Below, piece after piece: positions 1-6,572 of a stretch of DNA of 10,890 bases (position 1 is the stretch's first letter; each line of letters starts with the position of its first letter). Made by a program: the position numbers and the translations under genes. The stretch is from Bacteroides sp. Its GTDB lineage: Bacteria > Bacteroidota > Bacteroidia > Bacteroidales > SM23-62. The stretch spans positions 1 through 10,890 of the forward strand of contig JAUUZM010000070.1 in the NCBI GenBank assembly GCA_030589965.1. Direction: 5' to 3'. The notes beneath the pieces were generated by a model. That model was not told the DNA's origin. It worked only from the letters and a program-made list of their open reading frames with translations, and searched no databases.

Positions 1-6
1 AAAGAA

Positions 7-537
7 ATGAACATAGAAAAAAATAAAGTTATAAGCCTCTCCTATGAACTTATAGTAAACGGAGATACTGTTGAAACAGTTGGCACTGATTCCCCTCTTA
101 CTTTCCTTTATGGTACTGGTAACCTTTTACCAAAATTTGAGGAGTATCTGGATGGACTCACAATCAATGATGATTTTGATTTCGATTTGATTTCTCAGGA
201 TGCGTATGGACCCGTACAGAATGAAGCCATTGTGGACGTCCCATTAAAAGCTTTTGAAGTGGATGGAGAGATTGACTCTGATCTTCTAAAGGAAGGCAAT
301 CAGGTACCTATGCTTGACCAATCCGGAAACCGGATGAATGGTAAGATCGTCAAGTATGATAAAGAGCAGGTAACCATGGATTTTAATCATCCTCTGGCCG
401 GTTCAGATCTCCATTTCAATGGTAAGGTTGTAGAGATAAGGGAAGCTACTGAGGATGAGATTCATCATGGTCATGTTCATTCAGAGGATAGCTGTAAAGA
501 TTGCAGTGACCCTAATTGCCATAGCAAATCCTGCTAA
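7..537 (+). CDS. slyD: SlyD-type FKBP peptidyl-prolyl cis-trans isomerase
   Basis: This 176-residue cytoplasmic folding helper should catalyse proline isomerisation and act as a chaperone. The FKBP core is visible as LTFLYGTGNLLPKFE (residues 31-45) and the AYG motif (66-68). An insert-in-flap region of about residues 72-125 follows, and the chain returns to the FKBP fold with DFNHPLAG (125-132). This order is that of SlyD rather than classical FKBP. The C-terminus is short and metal-binding in character, with H153, H154, H156, H158, C163, C166, C171, H172 and C176, like the nickel-binding tail of enterobacterial SlyD. The start is well placed because MNIEKNKVISLSYEL matches the usual SlyD N-terminus, although only six bases precede it in the window. 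The stop codon overlaps that of the convergent amidase gene. The family call is secure; a role in nickel or zinc handling is inferred from the tail. Confidence 0.93.
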   Translation: MNIEKNKVISLSYELIVNGDTVETVGTDSPLTFLYGTGNLLPKFEEYLDGLTINDDFDFDLISQDAYGPVQNEAIVDVPLKAFEVDGEIDSDLLKEGNQVPMLDQSGNRMNGKIVKYDKEQVTMDFNHPLAGSDLHFNGKVVEIREATEDEIHHGHVHSEDSCKDCSDPNCHSKSC

Positions 538-1304
538 TATTCAAGATTAAAGGGATCTGCATCCTTCCAGACTGGAAATTTTTCACGAAAAAGGACCAAA
601 TTCTCCATTGATATCTGAATCGTCTTTAGTTCCACTTTGTCCGGTTCCAGACTGCATATCTCCTGCCCTTTCGCATTGTATGCTATGGTGTCTCCATGAT
701 AGTTTATGCCCATGCCGTCTTTGCCAACCCGGTTAACTCCAAAGACATATGCCTGGTTTTCTATGGCCCTTGCCTGCAATAAAGATTTCCAGACAGACCT
801 CCTTTGCCCGGGCCAGCTGGCAATGTAAAAAAGTACATCATAATCATTTCTGTTCCGGCTCCAGACCGGGAAGCGCAAATCATAACAGATCTGGGGTTTA
901 AATCTTACACCATGAGAATGAACGAATAATTGTCCCCTGCCTGGTGAGTAATGCTTTTCTTCACCACCCATCCTGAACATGTGCCGCTTATCATAATGAA
1001 AATAACGTCCATCTTCCTGCATCCAAATAAGCCTGTTAAAAACAGAACCATTCTCCTCAATGATTATACTGCCTGCCAGGTCACTTTTGAGATGATAAGC
1101 TGTCCTCTTCATCCATTCCATGGTTATTCCTTCCATGGGTTCAGCCAGCTCCCTGCTTCTCATAGTAAATCCCGTTGTAAATAGTTCAGGGAGCAAAATC
1201 AGATCTGTCTTACCGGCAAGATCAGACAATAAGAGGCTGCAGGAGTCCAGATTGGCCCTGATATCTTCCCATACAATATCCATTTGCAGTAATGTAATCC
1301 TCAT
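534..1304 (-). CDS. Carbon-nitrogen hydrolase, omega-amidase (YafV/Nit2 type)
   Basis: A 256-residue nitrilase-superfamily enzyme. The catalytic triad is readable: Glu40 in LLPELFTTGF, Lys106 in YDKRHMF and Cys140 in QICYDLRFPVW. The segment around KRHMFRMGGEEKHYSPG and the SWPGQR block (163-168) are typical of the YafV/Nit2 branch. Those enzymes hydrolyse alpha-ketoglutaramate or alpha-ketosuccinamate to the dicarboxylic keto acid plus ammonia, which supports glutamine-dependent transamination such as in methionine salvage. The length matches the family (about 255) and no signal peptide is seen, so the enzyme is cytoplasmic. It lies 39 bp downstream of the membrane-anchored gene on the same strand and is probably co-transcribed with it. 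No transaminase gene is adjacent to confirm the pathway. The family is secure; the exact substrate is inferred. Confidence 0.9.
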   Translation of the reverse strand: MRITLLQMDIVWEDIRANLDSCSLLLSDLAGKTDLILLPELFTTGFTMRSRELAEPMEGITMEWMKRTAYHLKSDLAGSIIIEENGSVFNRLIWMQEDGRYFHYDKRHMFRMGGEEKHYSPGRGQLFVHSHGVRFKPQICYDLRFPVWSRNRNDYDVLFYIASWPGQRRSVWKSLLQARAIENQAYVFGVNRVGKDGMGINYHGDTIAYNAKGQEICSLEPDKVELKTIQISMENLVLFREKFPVWKDADPFNLEY

Positions 1305-1343
1305 ATATTTAGATAAAGAGGCCCTCAGAGAGCCTTTTAGACA

Positions 1344-2498
1344 CTATTCTGACAGGCCAGCCTGATAATCCGTTAAAACCTGTGAAATAAGCGGAACATA
1401 AAATTTCCAGTAGAATTTTGATTCACTATGCTCATTTCTGTTATAAAAGACATTTTTAAAAGTATTAATGCCTTGAAGCTTAGCATTCCAGATACGAACC
1501 GGGTAATCTGAGTAATTTCCGGCCAGGTACATATATGGTGAGCTGCCGGCTGACTCAATAACTGCAGGAAATCGCGAAGGAAGTCCAAATTCATCAAGCA
1601 AAGCCTTACCCTCCATATTGATATGGATTTTATACTCGGCAACGACATTATTTGAGATCGGGTCCATAATATCAAACCATTGCGGGTAAGAAACGGATTC
1701 CGGTAAATCATAATGATCAAGTCCAAACTCGGTGGATTGAATCTCAGGAACAGGCATATCCAGGTGTTTTCCATTTTCGAGTACAAGCACCTGTTGTGCC
1801 AGTTCATTAATAAGAACAATGCCAGGACCACTGAATGGCCAGTCTCCATTATTCCTTTTCTTATATATGCTAAGGACCCACTCAGGGAGATCTTTGGAAG
1901 ACTGAGGATCAAGTTCCTTTATAGCTCTGCCTGTCCATGTTGACCAATGAATACCAAGTAAATCTTCCGTCTTTTTTCTTACAAGACCGATCGTAGGAGG
2001 TGCAATAAAATTATATTCGGCAATAAGCATTTTCTTCTTCTCAATCATTTCCTTAATAAAGATATAATCTGAGTTGTTAAGTCCCCCTTCAATCAATGTA
2101 CCCTTACCCTTGCTTGACGCCCTGCGATACCATTCATTAAAAAACACGCCATAGGTATCTGAATAGTAAGCCATATCAAATTCAGAGCACAGTTGTTCTA
2201 CCTCATCTAATCTGATTCTTCTTACCTCATATTTCCTGGTTTTCAGGGGTTTAACAGGATGAAAGCCATAATAGTCCTTTTCCATACGATAGGCTTTCCC
2301 GTCATTCTTAATGAATTTATCATTCAGCAAGACCCAGAAGATTGCCCTGTGTTCCTTTTGTTCAAGACCAAGTACAGTTTTATTCATCACAAGAATATCC
2401 AATGGTTTATCTGGTCTGAAAGACCAAACTACCCAGCTTGCTACAGGAATAAGAACGAGAATGAGGAGAATGATAACAATGGTCTTAATTGTTTTCAT
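1344..2498 (-). CDS. Membrane-anchored conserved protein of unknown function
   Basis: A 384-residue protein I do not recognise as a named family. It begins with Lys residues and a hydrophobic stretch (about residues 6-26, ending SWVVWSF). That looks like an uncleaved N-terminal anchor with the rest of the chain outside the cytoplasm. The soluble part has alternating beta-like and helical segments: DILVMNKTV (34-42), the aromatic region AYYSDTYGVFF (110-120), GGLNNSDYIFIKEMI (138-152), MLIAEYNFIAPPT (157-169), then LLGIHWSTWTGR (180-191) and GPGIVLI (224-230). The order, with a hydrophobic strand followed by AEYNF and a nearby WTGR, is weakly reminiscent of class I glutamine-amidotransferase-like or ThuA-like alpha/beta folds, but no catalytic Cys-His-Glu set could be assigned. 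It is the first gene of a probable two-gene operon with the downstream omega-amidase. Function is unknown. Confidence 0.85.
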   Translation of the reverse strand: MKTIKTIVIILLILVLIPVASWVVWSFRPDKPLDILVMNKTVLGLEQKEHRAIFWVLLNDKFIKNDGKAYRMEKDYYGFHPVKPLKTRKYEVRRIRLDEVEQLCSEFDMAYYSDTYGVFFNEWYRRASSKGKGTLIEGGLNNSDYIFIKEMIEKKKMLIAEYNFIAPPTIGLVRKKTEDLLGIHWSTWTGRAIKELDPQSSKDLPEWVLSIYKKRNNGDWPFSGPGIVLINELAQQVLVLENGKHLDMPVPEIQSTEFGLDHYDLPESVSYPQWFDIMDPISNNVVAEYKIHINMEGKALLDEFGLPSRFPAVIESAGSSPYMYLAGNYSDYPVRIWNAKLQGINTFKNVFYNRNEHSESKFYWKFYVPLISQVLTDYQAGLSE

Positions 2499-2726
2499 AG
2501 CTTCTGAAATTTAGTTCATTATTATCTAATGCACCTGAAAGTGCCCAAACTATATTACGCCTATTTTATAAAAATAAAAAATTTAATCAACAATTAAACA
2601 AACACCACTTCAAAATACACACATGATCTTATAGGAAAAAAAAAAATAAAAGGTTAAAGTGGGATGATTTTTGTACCACATATTTATAAGCAATGATATA
2701 ATTTACTATTTTCGCGTTCTGTAATT
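2499..2726. promoter_or_regulatory. AT-rich divergent intergenic region
   Basis: This 228-bp gap separates two divergently transcribed genes, so it should hold promoters for both. It is very AT-rich and includes an A11 run (2636-2646). On the minus strand a loose -7-like TATAGTTTG lies at about 2545-2553 (reading leftward), with one base too many between TA and TTTG. A short GCAC/GTGC inverted repeat with a six-base loop sits at 2531-2544. No small gene is visible here. Confidence 0.4.
2707..2714 (+). promoter_or_regulatory. Candidate Bacteroidota -7 element for the TPR gene
   Basis: TATTTTCG resembles the Bacteroidota -7 consensus TAnnTTTG, with one substitution, but no convincing -33 TTTG was found 19-21 bp upstream. 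If used, transcription would begin near 2720. The ATG at 2727 would then be almost at the 5' end, which favours translation from the ATG at 2757. Confidence 0.25.
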
Positions 2727-2756
2727 ATGACTCTCAACCAGTCAAATACTAACATT

Positions 2757-4097
2757 ATGAAGAAATTAATTTTTATTTTATTGATCGTTCCGGTTCTTGG
2801 ATTTTCAAGCCTGCTCGCGCAACCAGTGAATATTCAAAATAATCCAAAATACGGAGCAGATAGCCTTTCAAGGATGGATTGTGCCAATAACCTTTCCACT
2901 ATGAGTGAGTTTATGAAGATCAACCTTCTCTCATTCGCCATGTCCTCCTGGCAAAAAGTATTTACAGAATGCCCGGAATCAAGTAAAAACATATATATAT
3001 ATGGGGTAAAGATCTACCGCGACAGGGTGGTTAAGGCCACAGATCCTGAAGCTAAGGCCAGCGCATTGGATACACTTATGCTCATCTATGATAAACGGGC
3101 AGAGTATTTTGGGCAAGAGGGACTGGTATTGGGTAGAAAGGGACTGGATCTTTTCAAATATGACCGCAGCAAGATTCAGGAATCCTATAATATCCTGAAG
3201 AAATCAGTGGAAATAGCCCAGGTAAGCGCTGAACCTGCAGTGATACTCACCTTTATGAATTTATCAAATGCATTATTAAATGCAGGGGCAATTGAATCAA
3301 GGGAGTTGATTGATAATTATCTGGTAACCACTGATATTCTAACTAAGAGAATTCAGGCAGGTGGTAAATATAAGCCCCAGGCTGAGCAAGCCATGGGAAG
3401 TATTGAAGCCATATTTGCCAATAGTGGGGCGGCGGACTGTGATGCTCTTTTGGAAATCTTCACCCCCAAGTTTGAAAAGACACCTGAAGATATTGAACTT
3501 CTGAAAAAAATAACAAGCCTCCTGATTGAGCAGGATTGTGAAGATTCAGAGCTATTTGCCAAGACTTCCGAGAATCTCTACCAGATTGAACCATCATCTC
3601 AGGCTGCCTATAATTTATCAAAGCTCTTCTATAAGAAAGGGGATATTGATAAAGCTGTTGAATACTATGAGGAGGCCATCAGCCGGGAAGAAGATTTATT
3701 ATTAAAGGCAAAGTACCAGTATGAACTTGGACTCATATCTTTCTCTAAGTATGACGATTATAATAAATCAAGGACCCTGGCTAAAAGCGCCATCTCCAAT
3801 AATCCGGAATGGGGAGAACCTTACATCCTTATTGGGAACCTGTATGCTTCCAGCAGTAGCAGATGTGGAGAAAATGATTTTGAAAAAACCACCATATTCT
3901 GGGCAGCTGTTGACAAATACATCAAGGCTAAGTCCGTCGATCCTGAAGTAAGCGCTGAAGCAACGGAGCTGATTAATAAATATGTCAAGTATTTTCCAAA
4001 TGCAGAAGATGCCTTCTTCTATGGACTTGAGAATGGTAAGCCATATTCTGTAGGATGCTGGATCAACGAGAATACAACTGTCAGAACCAGACAGTAG
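2757..4097 (+). CDS. Secreted TPR-repeat protein
   Basis: A 446-residue protein starting at the second in-frame ATG. From there the N-terminus MKKLIFILLIVPVLGFSSLLA is a clean Sec signal peptide with a likely signal peptidase I site after Ala21. The first ATG at 2727 would put ten polar residues before it. The mature protein is mainly helical. A clear TPR-like unit lies around residues 280-310 (AAYNLSKLFYKKGDIDKAVEYYEEAI), followed by two more at about 315-350 and 354-395; the N-terminal half is also helical but more divergent. The C-terminal motif YGLENGKPYSVGCWINENT (421-439, then TVR) resembles a conserved ending I associate with periplasmic TPR proteins of Bacteroidota. It is a stand-alone transcription unit with its own terminator. 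It is probably a periplasmic scaffold or envelope-associated protein; the partner is unknown. Confidence 0.88.
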   Translation: MKKLIFILLIVPVLGFSSLLAQPVNIQNNPKYGADSLSRMDCANNLSTMSEFMKINLLSFAMSSWQKVFTECPESSKNIYIYGVKIYRDRVVKATDPEAKASALDTLMLIYDKRAEYFGQEGLVLGRKGLDLFKYDRSKIQESYNILKKSVEIAQVSAEPAVILTFMNLSNALLNAGAIESRELIDNYLVTTDILTKRIQAGGKYKPQAEQAMGSIEAIFANSGAADCDALLEIFTPKFEKTPEDIELLKKITSLLIEQDCEDSELFAKTSENLYQIEPSSQAAYNLSKLFYKKGDIDKAVEYYEEAISREEDLLLKAKYQYELGLISFSKYDDYNKSRTLAKSAISNNPEWGEPYILIGNLYASSSSRCGENDFEKTTIFWAAVDKYIKAKSVDPEVSAEATELINKYVKYFPNAEDAFFYGLENGKPYSVGCWINENTTVRTRQ

Positions 4098-4124
4098 AAT
4101 CCTTAGAACTTTTTACAAGAATTA

Positions 4125-4168
4125 AAAAAGGGGCCATGCAGGAATGCAGGCCCCTTTTTAGTTTTTTT
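4125..4168 (+). terminator. Rho-independent terminator after the TPR gene
   Basis: A long hairpin begins 27 bp past the stop codon. The left arm AAAAAGGGGCC (4125-4135) pairs with GGCCCCTTTTT (4149-4159). Inside, TGCA pairs with TGCA around a GGAA loop of GNRA type, with one bulged A at 4136. A T7 run follows at 4162-4168. The A-tract on the left side means it could also end transcription coming from the opposite strand. Confidence 0.9.
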
Positions 4169-4197
4169 AACATTCGGCAAACATTTTTATGACATCG

Positions 4198-4229
4198 TTT
4201 CGTAATCTGGTTGACTTAACATAAATTTA
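4198..4229 (+). promoter_or_regulatory. Candidate promoter of the phosphate transporter gene
   Basis: TTTC at 4198-4201 and TAAATTTA at 4222-4229 resemble the Bacteroidota -33 TTTG and -7 TAnnTTTG boxes. They are separated by 20 bp, which is within the usual 19-21. Each box has one mismatch. The predicted 5' leader would be about 60 nt and would include the short ORF at 4238. This is pattern-based only. Confidence 0.35.
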
Positions 4230-4237
4230 GCGTCGAA

Positions 4238-4321
4238 ATGAAAACCCTATTTCCTGAACAATTTCTATTACCAACTTCTTATAAGTCCCAACTTAAATGG
4301 AAAATTTCTACCTGCTCCTAG
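4238..4321 (+). other. Short leader ORF overlapping the transporter start
   Basis: ATG at 4238 opens a 27-codon frame (MKTLFPEQFLLP at the N-terminus) that stops at 4319-4321, 22 bases beyond the transporter start codon and in a different frame. It lies in the predicted 5' leader. An overlap of this kind can allow translational coupling or attenuation, but the peptide resembles nothing I know and no ribosome binding site is visible. It may be chance. Confidence 0.2.
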
Positions 4322-6558
4322 TAGGAATACTAATCCTTCTGGCAGTTTCAGACCTGGTCATTGGAGTCAGTAACGACGCCGTAAATTTCCTGAACTCTGC
4401 GATTGGTTCAAAAGCAGCATCCTTCAGGGTAATTATGATCATTGCTGCGCTGGGTATTCTGTTTGGCGCAACATTCTCCAGCGGAATGATGGATGTGGCC
4501 AGAAAAGGTATTTTCAATCCGGAGCATTTTTTCCTAAACGAGATCATGATCATCTTTCTGGCCGTAATGTTGACAGACATTATCCTTCTGGATCTGTTCA
4601 ATACATTTGGTTTACCTACCTCGACCACTGTCTCTATCGTATTTGAATTGCTTGGTGCAGCAGTAGCTGTATCCATAATGAAAATTACCAGCTCAGGTGA
4701 ATCAATGTCTCAAATGAGTGAATACATTAATTCCAGTTCTGCACTGCTAATCATTACCGGTATTCTGTTATCAGTCGTTGTAGCCTTTTCTGTAGGAACG
4801 ATCATACAATTCATTGTACGTGCCTTTTTTACTTTTAATTTCGAAAAAAACAGCAAATATTATGGAGCACTCTGGGGCGGAATTGCCATAACAGCCATTA
4901 CTTTCTTTATCCTTATTAAGGGTGCCAAAGGGGCTTCATTCATGTCCAAAGAGTCTGTAATCTGGATTAGGGAAAATACGGCCCTGATACTGGGAGTTAG
5001 TTTTATTGGATGGACAATCCTGCTACAACTCCTGCAATGGATATTCCGTCTGAATATCCTGAAATTGATTGTCCTGGTTGGAACTTTTGCACTTGCCATG
5101 GCCTTTGCAGGGAATGACCTGGTGAACTTTATTGGTGTTCCTTTAGCCGGACTTGAATCTGTCAAGGCATATCTGGGAAGTGGAATGGATGGTTCATCAG
5201 AGTTCCTTATGACCTCCCTTTCTGAACCCGTCAAAACACCTACAACCTTTCTGTTGATTGCCGGATTGATCATGGTGATTGCCTTATGGACATCAAAAAA
5301 GGCAAGATCTGTCACCGCCACGACTCTTGATCTTGGCAGACAGGATGAAGGTCATGAACGATTTGAATCTTCAGGCTTAGCAAGAGGAATTGTCCGTGTT
5401 AGTATAGGTTTTGCCGGAATTTTTGATAAAATCACACCAGGAAGAGTGAAGAAATATCTGGAAAACAGATTTGATCAGGATCAATACAAGGAAAATAAAA
5501 CCGACAAAGATCTTTCCTTTGACCTGGTAAGAGCTTCTGTAACCCTGGTTGTAGCTTCAGCCCTGATATCCCTTGCTACTTCTCTTAAACTACCCCTTTC
5601 AACGACTTATGTCACTTTTATGGTTGCGATGGGAACTTCCCTCTCGGATGGTGCCTGGGGACGTGACAGTGCCGTTTACAGAGTATCTGGGGTGGTAACC
5701 GTAATTGGAGGTTGGTTTTTTACTGCTTTTGTGGCTTTCACCGCTGCATTTATTGTGGCTTTCCTGATCCATTGGGGAGGCGTGATTGCCATCTTGGTAC
5801 TGGTATTCCTCGCAGCCTTTATCCTGTTCAGGTCTTTCCACCTGCATAGAAAACGAGATGCTGAAATGAAAAGGAAGATTGAAGTTTCTGAACTTGATGT
5901 AGATGGCTACAACGGGGAGAATATCTTAAATAGTTGTACTAAGAACGTATATAAATCACTTTCAACGGTCTCCGTTTTATACTCGGATTCAATCCAGGGA
6001 CTGATAGATTTGAAACGCAAGTCTATAAAACGTAATGTCAAGGAGATAAAGGAGTTAAATCAGGATGCCAAACTTCTGAAAGACAATATATACCAGACCA
6101 TATCAAAACTTCAGGAAGATGAGATAGAATCGGGACATTACTATGTACAGGTATTGGATTACCTGAGAGAAACTGCTCACTGTCTTACCTTTATTGCTGA
6201 ACCTGTATTTAAATATATTGACAATAATCACCCAGCACTTATCAAGGATCAGCAAAATGATCTCAGGGACCTGGCAGAATTGGTAAGTAAATTGTTTTCA
6301 CAGATCATTGCATCCATTAAAAAATCAGATTACAGCAAGCTGGATGATCTTCTGGATAATCAGCAAGACCTGCTGAATGATATTATGAAGTTAAAAAAGC
6401 GGCAATTGAAAAGGATAAAAAGTCGTGATACAGGTACCAGGAACAGCGAACTATTCCTGAATACTCTTACGGAAACAAAGAATCTTCTATTATATTCCGT
6501 AAACCTGCTCAAAGCTCAGAGAGATTTTGCATTGTATAATGCAGAGGACAAAAGCTAA
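4297..6558 (+). CDS. PiT-family inorganic phosphate transporter with PhoU-like C-terminal domain
   Basis: A 753-residue inner-membrane permease. The two PHO4 half-repeats are visible. The first has GVSNDAVNFLNSAIGSKAA (23-41) and GLPTSTTVSIVFELLG (105-120). The second has AFAGNDLVNFIGVPLAG (269-285) and KLPLSTTYVTF (431-441). About ten or more hydrophobic segments lie between residues 1 and 512. These repeats form the phosphate/cation binding site in the family, so ion-coupled phosphate import is the expected role. From about 515 the chain turns charged and helical; residues about 540-745 resemble a PhoU/DUF47-like helical bundle that could regulate the pore from the cytoplasm. Total length fits the long PiT proteins of Bacteroidota and exceeds enterobacterial PitA (about 500). 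It is monocistronic and convergent with the DUF4301 gene, 14 bp away. The start is at the first codon of the first membrane segment. Confidence 0.92.
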   Translation: MENFYLLLVGILILLAVSDLVIGVSNDAVNFLNSAIGSKAASFRVIMIIAALGILFGATFSSGMMDVARKGIFNPEHFFLNEIMIIFLAVMLTDIILLDLFNTFGLPTSTTVSIVFELLGAAVAVSIMKITSSGESMSQMSEYINSSSALLIITGILLSVVVAFSVGTIIQFIVRAFFTFNFEKNSKYYGALWGGIAITAITFFILIKGAKGASFMSKESVIWIRENTALILGVSFIGWTILLQLLQWIFRLNILKLIVLVGTFALAMAFAGNDLVNFIGVPLAGLESVKAYLGSGMDGSSEFLMTSLSEPVKTPTTFLLIAGLIMVIALWTSKKARSVTATTLDLGRQDEGHERFESSGLARGIVRVSIGFAGIFDKITPGRVKKYLENRFDQDQYKENKTDKDLSFDLVRASVTLVVASALISLATSLKLPLSTTYVTFMVAMGTSLSDGAWGRDSAVYRVSGVVTVIGGWFFTAFVAFTAAFIVAFLIHWGGVIAILVLVFLAAFILFRSFHLHRKRDAEMKRKIEVSELDVDGYNGENILNSCTKNVYKSLSTVSVLYSDSIQGLIDLKRKSIKRNVKEIKELNQDAKLLKDNIYQTISKLQEDEIESGHYYVQVLDYLRETAHCLTFIAEPVFKYIDNNHPALIKDQQNDLRDLAELVSKLFSQIIASIKKSDYSKLDDLLDNQQDLLNDIMKLKKRQLKRIKSRDTGTRNSELFLNTLTETKNLLLYSVNLLKAQRDFALYNAEDKS

Positions 6559-6572
6559 GACCTTCCTTGCAA

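Noticed and set aside
1305..1343. Possible small hairpin between the membrane-anchored gene and the amidase gene
   Set aside because: Only three or four consecutive pairs can form and there is no convincing T-run in the direction of transcription.
1373..1912. Second minus-strand open frame of about 180 codons inside the membrane-anchored gene
   Set aside because: It is a shifted frame of the 384-codon gene; the larger frame has a proper N-terminal anchor and a start.
2727..2756. Upstream ATG for the TPR protein
   Set aside because: It would add ten polar residues before a well-formed signal peptide and lies almost at the predicted transcript start.
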